The translations under genes and the position numbers were made by a program. This document shows, one piece after another, positions 27,287-34,393 of a stretch of DNA of 64,000 bases. Location of the stretch: assembly GCF_026619415.1 (NCBI RefSeq), contig NZ_JAOVZR010000001.1, positions 4,076,501 through 4,140,500 on the forward strand. The letters are read 5' to 3'. Below the pieces are notes generated by a model. That model was not told where the DNA came from and did not search any database. It saw nothing but the letters and a program-made list of their open reading frames with translations. Position 1 is the stretch's first letter. Every line of letters starts with the position of its first letter. Origin of the DNA: Hoeflea algicola. Its GTDB lineage: Bacteria; Pseudomonadota; Alphaproteobacteria; Rhizobiales; Rhizobiaceae.

Positions 27287-27807
27287 GCATGATCCCGCAG
27301 ATCATCCGTCGACGGTCGGGTTCCGGCCTCGGCCCGGCCGCCGTTCTGGCGCTGGCGCTGCTGGCTCCCGGTGCACTGGCGCAACAGGCGCCGCCGTCGA
27401 TGCAGGACGAGATCCGTCAGTTTTGCGGCAATATTGCCGATGCCGCGCGCGATCAGCGCTATATCCTTCAAAAGCAGGAACTCGAAGAGCTCCAGGCCGG
27501 TGTCGACGAGCGCATCAAGCGGCTTGACGAACGGTCTGTACAGTATCGTGACTGGCTTCAGAAGCGTGAGGAATTCATGCGCGTGGCCGAATCCCAGCTT
27601 GTCAATATCTACAAGAACATGCGCCCTGATGCGGCAGCCGAGCAGCTCGAAATTGTCCGGCCCGAGATTGCCGCGGCGATCGTCATGAAACTCAGCCCCC
27701 GGCTTGCGAGCGCAATCCTCAACGAGATGGATTCGACAAAGGCCGCCGGCCTGACCGGCATCATCGCCAGCGCCGCGGCGCCCGACCTTCCCGAGGACCC
27801 ATCATGA
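27283..27807 (+). CDS. motE: MotE, chaperone for periplasmic motor protein MotC
   Basis: A 174-residue exported protein with a signal peptide (GPAAVLALALLAPGALA), a coiled-coil region (LQKQELEELQAGVDERIKRLDERSVQYRDWLQKREEFM) and a C-terminal MgtE-N-like segment (PEIAAAIVMKLSPRLASAILNEMDSTKAAGLTGII). The gene between flgI and flgH in Sinorhizobium encodes MotE, which folds and stabilises MotC. Four-base overlaps on both sides. Confidence 0.88.
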   Translation: MSMIPQIIRRRSGSGLGPAAVLALALLAPGALAQQAPPSMQDEIRQFCGNIADAARDQRYILQKQELEELQAGVDERIKRLDERSVQYRDWLQKREEFMRVAESQLVNIYKNMRPDAAAEQLEIVRPEIAAAIVMKLSPRLASAILNEMDSTKAAGLTGIIASAAAPDLPEDPS

Positions 27808-28508
27808 GCAGGGCCATCGCCTTAACCGTCATCGCCCTCTCATTGAGCGGATGCGGGTCGCAAACCTTCCAGGAAATCGGCAGGGCGCCATCGATGAGCC
27901 CTGTCGGATCGGGCCTGACCTATGGCGAAACCCCGCAGATGGCGGCCTATCCCAAACAGCCGGCGCAGCGCACCAACAGCTTTTCGCTCTGGGATGACCG
28001 CAGCGCCAAGCTGTTCCAGGACGCGCGTGCCGTCAGCATCGGCGACATTCTCACCGTTGATCTCGAAATCAACGACAAGGCCAATTTCGACAACGCCACC
28101 GATCGTAGTCGCACCAATGCCAGCGGCATCAATGCCAGCGTCAATATTCCCGCCGTTGGCGCGGTCGGTGCTGGCGATGTCGGCTTCGGCTCCAATACCT
28201 CGACCAAGGGCCAGGGCAACACCGCACGCTCCGAGCAGCTCAAGCTGCGCATCGCCGCGGTCGTCACTGGTATTCTGCCCAACGGCAATCTGGTGATCAG
28301 CGGCAGCCAGGAAGTCCGGGTCAATCACGAACTGCGCATTCTCAATGTCGCTGGCATCGTCAGGCCGCTCGACGTCGACCACAACAACACGGTGGCTTAC
28401 GACAAGATCGCCGAGGCGCGGGTTTCCTATGGTGGTCGCGGTCGCTTGACGGAAGTGCAGCAACCGCCGGTCGGTCAGCAGCTCGTCGACATCTATTCAC
28501 CGATCTGA
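27804..28508 (+). CDS. flgH: Flagellar L-ring lipoprotein FlgH
   Basis: A 234-residue lipoprotein with lipobox LSGC (Cys17). The family blocks NSFSLWDDRSAKLFQDARAVSIGDILTV and LRILNVAGIVRPLDVDHNNTVAYDKIAEARVSYGGRG are present. It forms the outer-membrane ring. Ends 12 bases before fliL. Confidence 0.95.
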   Translation: MSRAIALTVIALSLSGCGSQTFQEIGRAPSMSPVGSGLTYGETPQMAAYPKQPAQRTNSFSLWDDRSAKLFQDARAVSIGDILTVDLEINDKANFDNATDRSRTNASGINASVNIPAVGAVGAGDVGFGSNTSTKGQGNTARSEQLKLRIAAVVTGILPNGNLVISGSQEVRVNHELRILNVAGIVRPLDVDHNNTVAYDKIAEARVSYGGRGRLTEVQQPPVGQQLVDIYSPI

Positions 28509-28519
28509 CGGGCGCAGGC

Positions 28520-29027
28520 ATGGCTGACAGCGAAGACCAGGGTGAAGGGCAGGGCAAGAAGAAGTCGGGACTGATCGTCACCGTCGCCATTGTGCTCGTG
28601 CTCAGTCTTGTCGCCGGCGCTGGCGGCTGGGTGCTGGGCGGCGTTCTCGCCCCGCAGGTGGCCACCGAAGACGAGCCCGCCGATGCGGCTGGTCACGAGG
28701 GCGAAGCCGGCAAAACCGGGGAAGCAGCCGAAAACAAACCCCGGGATAACGTGTTTCCGTTGGAGCCGATCACCACAAACCTGTCATACCCTTCTGAAAA
28801 CTGGATTCGAGATCGAAGTGTCGCTCGTCTTTTCCGGGAATGCGGATGCCGAGCTCGCCGATCAGATCCATCAGGACATCCTGTCCTATTTGCGCACCGT
28901 GTCGCTTCAGCAGATTGAAGGGCCGCGGGGGTTTCAGTATTTGCGCGATGACTTGCGTGAGCGCGTGAAGTTGCGGTCGGAAGGCCGCGTCAACGACCTA
29001 TTGTTCAGGACTTTTGTGATCGAATGA
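28520..29027 (+). pseudogene. fliL: Stator-associated protein FliL, frameshifted at about residue 97
   Basis: Single-pass inner-membrane protein: cytoplasmic N-terminus, membrane helix (LIVTVAIVLVLSLVAGAGGWVLGG) and periplasmic stomatin-like domain. The first frame runs off after NLSYPSENWIR (CGA at 28808-28810). The next frame from 28812 continues IEVSLVFSGNADAELADQIHQDILSYLR to the end VNDLLFRTFVIE. Removing one base at 28809-28811 gives an intact protein of 168 residues, the usual FliL length. The stop overlaps the fliP ATG, so translation coupling to fliP depends on the second frame. Confidence 0.88.
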
Positions 29028-29761
29028 TTCGACGGATCTCAGCCTTTGCGGCCATGATGGCGTTTGCAACGGCGGCACATGCCCAGGCGCTGGACCCGAG
29101 CCTGCTGCAGGTGCCGGTGGACGGTTCTGTCGCAAGCTGGATCATCCGTACCTTCGGCCTGCTCACCGTGCTCTCGGTGGCGCCGGGTATTCTGATCATG
29201 GTGACCAGCTTTCCGCGTTTCATCATCGCCTTTGCGATCCTGCGCTCCGGCATGGGGCTGGCTACCACCCCGGCCAATATGATCCTGGTCAGCCTTGCAC
29301 TGTTCATGACATTCTACGTCATGGCTCCAACCTTCGACCGCGCCTGGGACACCGGCGTATCGCCTCTGCTTGAAAACCAGATCACGGAGGAAGAGGCAAT
29401 CGCGCTGATTGCCGATCCGTTCCGCGAGTTCATGCTGGTCAATACTCGTCCCAAAGATCTTGCGTTGTTTGTCGATATCGCCACCGAACGCGGCCAGACC
29501 ACCGAAACCGCCGGCAAGATCGACATGCGGGTGATGGTCCCGGCCTTCATGATTTCCGAAATCCGGCGTGGCTTCGAGATTGGCTTTCTTGTCGTTCTGC
29601 CATTCCTGGTGATTGATCTGGTGGTGGCCACCATCACCATGTCTATGGGCATGATGATGTTGCCGCCAACGGCGATCTCATTGCCGTTCAAGATCCTGTT
29701 CTTTGTCCTCATTGATGGCTGGAACCTTCTCGTCGGCAGCCTTGTCAGGTCTTTCTCCTGA
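29024..29761 (+). CDS. fliP: Flagellar export gate protein FliP
   Basis: A 245-residue protein with a cleavable signal (AFAAMMAFATAAHAQ) and four membrane segments, including VLSVAPGILIMVTSFPRFIIAFAILR and the C-terminal GFEIGFLVVLPFLVIDLVVATITMSMGMMMLPP. FliP forms the export gate with FliQ (45239) and FliR (47766). ATG overlaps the fliL stop. Last gene of the flgB operon. Confidence 0.97.
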   Translation: MIRRISAFAAMMAFATAAHAQALDPSLLQVPVDGSVASWIIRTFGLLTVLSVAPGILIMVTSFPRFIIAFAILRSGMGLATTPANMILVSLALFMTFYVMAPTFDRAWDTGVSPLLENQITEEEAIALIADPFREFMLVNTRPKDLALFVDIATERGQTTETAGKIDMRVMVPAFMISEIRRGFEIGFLVVLPFLVIDLVVATITMSMGMMMLPPTAISLPFKILFFVLIDGWNLLVGSLVRSFS

Positions 29762-29765
29762 GCCG

Positions 29766-29780
29766 TTAATTACTGGTTAA
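29766..29780. promoter_or_regulatory. CtrA-type box upstream of flagellin 1
   Basis: TTAA-N7-TTAA, an exact match to the CtrA recognition sequence known from Caulobacter and Rhizobiales, 205 bases before the first flagellin start and directly after the fliP stop. Confidence 0.65.
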
Positions 29781-29898
29781 CCCTATACAATTGTTCTGCA
29801 ATTTGGGCTCTCGATTAATCAAATCGAAAGCCCGGAATGGCATTGTTCTGTCAACGCGACGGGTAGGAACCCCTTCGACAAACAAATGGGTTCCAACA

Positions 29899-29984
29899 GG
29901 CATGATGCCGAAACGCCGCGACCGGTAAAACAATGAATCCGGTATGTCCCTCTTCAGTATTGCGTAATAACAAGGGACAATCCC
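29899..29984 (+). promoter_or_regulatory. Structured leader of flagellin 1 mRNA (three hairpins)
   Basis: Hairpin 1: GGCATGATGCC (29899-29909). Hairpin 2: ACCGG (29921-29925) with CCGGT (29939-29943). Hairpin 3: TGTCCC (29945-29950) with GGGACA (29974-29979), which contains the ribosome-binding site. The same arrangement precedes the other two flagellins with compensating base changes. Confidence 0.6.
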
Positions 29985-30959
29985 ATGACAAGCATCATGA
30001 CTAACTCCGCAGCCATGTCTGCTCTGCAGACACTCCGTTCGATCAACAACGACATGGAAAACACCCAGAACCGCATTTCGTCGGGTTACCGGGTTGAATC
30101 CGCTGCCGACAACGCGGCTTACTGGTCGATCGCTACCACCATGCGTTCGGACAACAAGGCTCTGTCGACCGTCCAGGACGCTCTCGGCCTCGGCGCTGCC
30201 AAGGTTGACGTTGCCTATACCGGCATGAACTCGGCGATCGACGTGGTCTCCGAAATCAAGGCCAAGCTGGTTGCAGCCCGCGAGCCCGGCGTTGACAAGA
30301 CCAAGATCGACAAGGAACTGACCGAGCTGAAGAACCAGCTGGTTTCGGTTTCCGAATCGGCCTCGTTCTCCGGTGAAAATTGGCTTAACAACACCACCGC
30401 CACTGCATCCGGCAGCAAGGAAATCGTCGCCGGTTTCAACCGTGACTCCGCTGGTCTGGTGACGCTGACCACGTTGGGTGTTGACACCAGTTCGACCACG
30501 CTGATCGGCGCCGGCAACGAAAGCCTCGGTATCCTCACCAAGGATATTGATGCGAACGCGCTGGACCCGGATGCCACCGGTACCGCAACGCGTGACTACT
30601 TCCTGATCGATACCGGCTCCACCGGTGGTACCGCTTCTTCGGGTACCGCGATTGCACTGACATCCGGCACGTCCGACGCGCAGGTTGACGATATGATCCG
30701 AGTTGTCGACTCGATGTTGACCCAGATGACGGACGCCGCTTCGAACCTCGGTGCCGTCAACAAGCGTATCTCGATGCAGGACGATTTCGTGTCGAACCTG
30801 ATGGACTCCATCGACAAGGGTGTCGGACGACTTGTCGACGCGGACATGAACGAGGAATCGACCCGCCTGAAGGCTCTGCAGACACAGCAGCAGCTCGGCA
30901 TTCAGGCCCTGTCGATTGCCAACTCCAACTCGCAGAACGTGTTGTCGCTGTTCCGTTAA
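29985..30959 (+). CDS. flaA: Flagellin 1
   Basis: A 324-residue flagellin with the conserved N-terminal (TSIMTNSAAMSALQTLRSINNDMENTQNRISSGYRVESA) and C-terminal (GRLVDADMNEESTRLKALQTQQQLGIQALSIANSNSQNVLSLFR) polymerisation domains and a short variable centre. Exported without a signal peptide and assembled into the filament. First of three tandem copies; followed by its own terminator. The name flaA is by position. Confidence 0.95.
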   Translation: MTSIMTNSAAMSALQTLRSINNDMENTQNRISSGYRVESAADNAAYWSIATTMRSDNKALSTVQDALGLGAAKVDVAYTGMNSAIDVVSEIKAKLVAAREPGVDKTKIDKELTELKNQLVSVSESASFSGENWLNNTTATASGSKEIVAGFNRDSAGLVTLTTLGVDTSSTTLIGAGNESLGILTKDIDANALDPDATGTATRDYFLIDTGSTGGTASSGTAIALTSGTSDAQVDDMIRVVDSMLTQMTDAASNLGAVNKRISMQDDFVSNLMDSIDKGVGRLVDADMNEESTRLKALQTQQQLGIQALSIANSNSQNVLSLFR

Positions 30960-30997
30960 GGAAAGCAGCAAACTCGCAATAAGAGTTGATCATTACG

Positions 30998-31034
30998 AAA
31001 CGCCGGGGAGCAATTCCCGGCGTTTTGCATTTTT
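30998..31034 (+). terminator. Intrinsic terminator after flagellin 1
   Basis: Ten-base arms (AAACGCCGGG and its complement CCCGGCGTTT) with an eight-base loop, followed by a T-rich stretch ending in TTTTT. Confidence 0.85.
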
Positions 31035-31063
31035 GAAACAGATTTGATCAGACCGCTCGAGGA

Positions 31064-31078
31064 TTAAGTGTTCCGTAA
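31064..31078. promoter_or_regulatory. CtrA-like box upstream of flagellin 2
   Basis: TTAA-N7-GTAA followed by CCAT: one mismatch to the full box, with the GTAACCAT half close to the TTAACCAT form used in Rhizobiales. It lies 144 bases before the start of flagellin 2. Confidence 0.45.
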
Positions 31079-31143
31079 CCATAGTTCGGCATTTTGGGGT
31101 CAAGAAATGGTGGGTCGTTAGCCGGGAATACGCGGTAACGACG

Positions 31144-31221
31144 GGCATGATGCCTTGCCATCGTTGCCGGTAATCCAAGCCCGGCATGTCCCAAGTTTTT
31201 TATGTCAAAAGGGACACCTCC
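31144..31221 (+). promoter_or_regulatory. Structured leader of flagellin 2 mRNA (three hairpins)
   Basis: Hairpin 1: GGCATGATGCC (31144-31154). Hairpin 2: GCCGG (31166-31170) with CCGGC (31181-31185), a compensated G-C in place of the A-T of flagellins 1 and 3. Hairpin 3: TGTCCC (31187-31192) with GGGACA (31211-31216), covering the ribosome-binding site. Confidence 0.6.
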
Positions 31222-32196
31222 ATGACAAGCATTATGACTAACTCCGCAGCCATGTCTGCTCTGCAAACCCTCCGTTCGATCAACAGCGACATGGAAACGA
31301 CGCAGAACCGCATTTCGTCCGGTTACCGTGTTGAAACTGCTGCGGACAACGCGGCTTACTGGTCGATCGCCACTACCATGCGTTCGGACAACAAGGCACT
31401 GTCGACCGTCCAGGACGCTCTCGGCCTCGGCGCTGCCAAGGTTGACGTTGCCTATACCGGCATGAACTCGGCGATCGACGTGGTCTCCGAAATCAAGGCC
31501 AAGCTGGTTGCAGCCCGCGAGCCTGGTGTCGACAAGACCAAGATCGACAAGGAACTGACCGAGCTGAAGAACCAGCTAGTTTCTATTTCCGAATCGGCTT
31601 CGTTCTCCGGTGAAAACTGGCTCAACAACACCACCACGACTGCTGCCGGCACCAAGGAAATCGTTGGCGGCTTCACCCGCGATGCAAGCGGCAAGGTGTC
31701 CATCACAACGCTCGAAGTCGACACCAGTTCGACTACTCTGATCGGCGCCGACAATGAAAGCCTTGGTATTCTTACCAAGGACATCGACGCCAACGCGCTG
31801 GACCCCGATGCCACCGGTACCGCAACTCGTGACTATTTCCTGATCGACACGGGCTCCACGAATGGTACCGCTTCTTCGGGTACCGCGATTGCACTGACAT
31901 CCGGCACGTCCGACGCGCAGGTTGACGATATGATCCGAGTTGTTGACTCGATGTTGACCCAGATGACGGACGCTGCTTCGAACCTCGGTGCCGTCAACAA
32001 GCGCGTATCGATGCAGGAAGATTTCGTTGCCAACCTGATGGACTCCATCGACAGTGGTATCGGACGACTTGTCGACGCGGACATGAACGAGGAATCGACC
32101 CGCCTGAAGGCTCTGCAGACACAGCAGCAGCTCGGCATTCAGTCGCTGTCGATTGCCAACTCCAACTCGGAAAACATCCTGCAGCTCTTCCGTTAA
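31222..32196 (+). CDS. flaB: Flagellin 2
   Basis: A 324-residue flagellin from ATG 31222 (MTSIMTNSAAMSALQ); an in-frame ATG at 31186 would add 12 residues but lies inside the conserved leader. It is nearly identical to flagellin 1 at both ends, including long stretches identical at the DNA level, and differs mainly in the central third. Name by position. Two hairpins follow, the second a strong terminator. Confidence 0.95.
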   Translation: MTSIMTNSAAMSALQTLRSINSDMETTQNRISSGYRVETAADNAAYWSIATTMRSDNKALSTVQDALGLGAAKVDVAYTGMNSAIDVVSEIKAKLVAAREPGVDKTKIDKELTELKNQLVSISESASFSGENWLNNTTTTAAGTKEIVGGFTRDASGKVSITTLEVDTSSTTLIGADNESLGILTKDIDANALDPDATGTATRDYFLIDTGSTNGTASSGTAIALTSGTSDAQVDDMIRVVDSMLTQMTDAASNLGAVNKRVSMQEDFVANLMDSIDSGIGRLVDADMNEESTRLKALQTQQQLGIQSLSIANSNSENILQLFR

Positions 32197-32210
32197 GAGC
32201 GTTTCAGGCT

Positions 32211-32232
32211 GCGACCGCCCCAGGGCGGTCGC
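32211..32232 (+). terminator. Hairpin after flagellin 2 (first)
   Basis: Nine-base perfect arms GCGACCGCC/GGCGGTCGC with a four-base loop, no T tract; probably stabilises the mRNA 3' end ahead of the next terminator. Confidence 0.5.
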
Positions 32233-32250
32233 ATCGAGCCGGAATTCAGA

Positions 32251-32280
32251 AGGCCGCTTCGGAAACGAAGCGGCCTTTTT
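32251..32280 (+). terminator. Intrinsic terminator after flagellin 2
   Basis: Ten-base perfect arms AGGCCGCTTC/GAAGCGGCCT with a six-base loop followed by TTTTT. Confidence 0.9.
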
Positions 32281-32338
32281 CGCGTTTATGGCGACTAATT
32301 ATCAAATTCTTCATTTCCGGTTGTCGTGGGGGCTTGAG

Positions 32339-32353
32339 TTAACTCCTCGTTAA
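32339..32353. promoter_or_regulatory. CtrA-type box upstream of flagellin 3
   Basis: TTAA-N7-TTAA followed by CCAT, an exact box 139 bases before the start of flagellin 3. Confidence 0.65.
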
Positions 32354-32419
32354 CCATAAACATTTACTCCTTAGTTACCAACGGTGAACCGGAGCGCATG
32401 GGCAATGACAGCTCCGGTC

Positions 32420-32491
32420 TGCATGATGCACATTCACCGTCACCGGAATCATGGCCGGTATGTCCCTGGGCAACATTAGGGGGCATTTTAT
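32420..32491 (+). promoter_or_regulatory. Structured leader of flagellin 3 mRNA (three hairpins)
   Basis: Hairpin 1: TGCATGATGCA (32420-32430), a compensated T-A in place of G-C. Hairpin 2: ACCGG (32442-32446) with CCGGT (32455-32459). Hairpin 3: TGTCCC (32461-32466) with GGGGCA (32480-32485), a U-G pair in place of U-A, again covering the ribosome-binding site. Confidence 0.6.
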
Positions 32492-33469
32492 ATGACCAGC
32501 ATTATGACCAATACAGCCGCAATGGCGGCTTTGCAGACTCTTCGGACAATCAATTCCGAAATGGAAACGACACAGGCACGGGTTTCTTCGGGATACCGCG
32601 TTGAAACGGCCGGCGACAATGCCGCCTACTGGTCGATCGCAACAACCATGCGGTCCGACAACAAGGCGCTTTCCACCGTCAAGGATGCACTCGGCCTCGG
32701 CGCTGCCAAGGTTGACATCGCCTATACGGCAATGAACAGCTCCATCGACGTGGTCTCGGAAATCAAAGCCAAACTGGTGGCGGCGCGCGAACCTGGTGTC
32801 GACAAGACCAAGATCGACAAGGAACTCACGGAACTCAAGAACCAGCTTTCCTCGATCTCGGAATCGGCTTCGTTCTCCGGCGAAAACTGGCTCCACAACA
32901 CAAGCCTCACCGCCGCCGGCACCAAATCGGTCGTTGGCGGGTTCAACCGCGATGTCAACGGGTTTGTTTCCATCACCACGCTCGACATCAGTGTCACCAG
33001 TTTGACGCTGGTCGGTTCAGCCAACGAAAGTCTCGGTATCCTGACCATGGATATCGACGCCAACGCACTTGATCCTGATGCGACCGGCACCGCTCCGCGT
33101 GACTACTTCCTGATCGATACCGGCTCGACCACCGGTACCGCTTCCTCGGGTACTGCGATTACGTTGACAGCCGGAACGACCGACGCGCAGGTTGACGACA
33201 TGATCAGGGTGGTTGACTCGATCCTGTCCCAGATGACTGACGCCGCTTCCAATCTCGGCGCGATCTCCAAGCGGGTCGACATGCAGGAAGATTTTGTCGC
33301 TAATCTGATAGATTCGATCGACAAGGGCGTGGGGCGTCTCGTTGACGCAGACATGAACGAGGAATCGACCCGGTTGAAGGCGTTGCAGACGCAGCAACAG
33401 CTGGGCATTCAATCGCTCTCCATCGCCAACACGAATTCGCAAAACATACTATCGCTCTTCCAGCAGTAG
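32492..33469 (+). CDS. flaC: Flagellin 3
   Basis: A 325-residue flagellin with the same end domains as the first two but more DNA and protein divergence (AAMAALQTLRTINSEMETTQARVSS; C-terminal NILSLFQQ). In complex rhizobial filaments a principal flagellin pairs with secondary ones; which is principal here cannot be told. The name is positional only. Confidence 0.94.
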   Translation: MTSIMTNTAAMAALQTLRTINSEMETTQARVSSGYRVETAGDNAAYWSIATTMRSDNKALSTVKDALGLGAAKVDIAYTAMNSSIDVVSEIKAKLVAAREPGVDKTKIDKELTELKNQLSSISESASFSGENWLHNTSLTAAGTKSVVGGFNRDVNGFVSITTLDISVTSLTLVGSANESLGILTMDIDANALDPDATGTAPRDYFLIDTGSTTGTASSGTAITLTAGTTDAQVDDMIRVVDSILSQMTDAASNLGAISKRVDMQEDFVANLIDSIDKGVGRLVDADMNEESTRLKALQTQQQLGIQSLSIANTNSQNILSLFQQ

Positions 33470-33545
33470 GTTTGGCCCGCTCCTGATTGGGCGCGCCGCG
33501 TGATCAAATTCTGCCGTGCCGCCGGTCATCGGTCATGGTGGATCA

Positions 33546-33582
33546 GCTGGACCGCGCCAAATTGCCCTTGGCGCGGTCCAGC
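33546..33582 (+). terminator. Long perfect hairpin after flagellin 3
   Basis: Fifteen-base arms (GCTGGACCGCGCCAA and its exact complement) with a seven-base loop ATTGCCC. There is no T tract, so it may act as an mRNA-stabilising end or a factor-dependent terminator. Confidence 0.65.
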
Positions 33583-33635
33583 GGCTATTTGCGGTTTCGG
33601 TCGGGTCAAAGGCAAAGCGCGGACAAAAGATCATG

Positions 33636-33658
33636 TTCACGCAAGTTTTGCTCTCTAG
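33636..33658 (+). promoter_or_regulatory. Flagellar promoter motif upstream of the fliH-like/motB operon
   Basis: TTCACGCAAG, nine bases, CTAG, 114 bases before the ATG at 33773. Confidence 0.68.
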
Positions 33659-33772
33659 GTCTTACCGGGCGCGGGACGCGTCGATTGCATCGCACCGACC
33701 GCGCCAGCACTTTCTGAAGGGAACGAAATTGATCCGGCAAACGCCAGCAACCGCCCTGTTTCGGAGACGATC

Positions 33773-34393
33773 ATGACGGCCAGCCTTGCCAGTTTCCTGC
33801 CGGATTTCGAATTGTCCGGCATCCGTTCATTCCATGCTCCGACACAGAACTCTGCACCGGCGGGCGATTCCGGTGAATCGAGGATTGACCTTGAGGCCAT
33901 TCGGAATGAGGCAAGGGCAGAGGGTGAAGCCGCTGCGCGTGCCGAGCTGGCCCGGAGCCATGCCGCCGAGCGCGAAGCCGAGGCTACTCGTCATGCGTTG
34001 GAACTTGAGGTTCTCCGGGCCGAACTCGAGGCGATGGCTGCTGAAACGATTCCACAGGCAATTGCCGCACGAAGCGCCGACATCGCCGAATTGATTGCTG
34101 GCGATGTCGCCGACATCCTGGCGCCGTTGCTCGATCAGGCGGTCCGTTCCCACATGCTTGCCGGCCTTGCTGGCGAGATCCGTGCCGCGCTTGACTTGGA
34201 CAATGCCGGCCAGATCAGCGTCTCCGGTCCTGAAGGCATGATCGAATCGCTGCGTGAAGCCCTCGGCGCCGATGCCGACAGGGTTGTCATGCGCCAGACC
34301 GACGGCATCGACTTTGACGTGGAAGTCGACAGGACCCGGTTTGCCAGCCGTATCCGCGAATGGAGCAAGACCCTCGCGGAGAGCCTCGCATGA
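33773..34393 (+). CDS. FliH-like export ATPase regulator (206 aa)
   Basis: A 206-residue cytoplasmic protein with a long charged Ala/Glu-rich helical middle (IRNEARAEGEAAARAELARSHAAEREAEATRHALELEVLRAEL) and a C-terminal V-ATPase E-subunit-like part (IAELIAGDVADILAPLLDQAVRSHMLAGLAGEIRAALDL, ISVSGPEGMIESLREALG). This organisation fits FliH, otherwise missing from the cluster. It overlaps motB (ATGA). Annotated hypothetical in many rhizobia; the FliH assignment is inference. Confidence 0.65.
   Translation: MTASLASFLPDFELSGIRSFHAPTQNSAPAGDSGESRIDLEAIRNEARAEGEAAARAELARSHAAEREAEATRHALELEVLRAELEAMAAETIPQAIAARSADIAELIAGDVADILAPLLDQAVRSHMLAGLAGEIRAALDLDNAGQISVSGPEGMIESLREALGADADRVVMRQTDGIDFDVEVDRTRFASRIREWSKTLAESLA

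Larger units (their letters stand above)
33470..33772. other. Spacer between flagellin 3 and the fliH-like/mot operon
   Basis: 303 bases holding the flagellin 3 hairpin (33546-33582) and the flagellar promoter motif (33636-33658). No gene is seen. Confidence 0.6.

Noticed and set aside
29805..29833. Inverted repeat between fliP and flagellin 1 as a fourth leader hairpin
   Set aside because: It is present only before flagellin 1 and has a mismatch; more likely a transcription end signal of the flgB-fliP operon than part of the shared leader.
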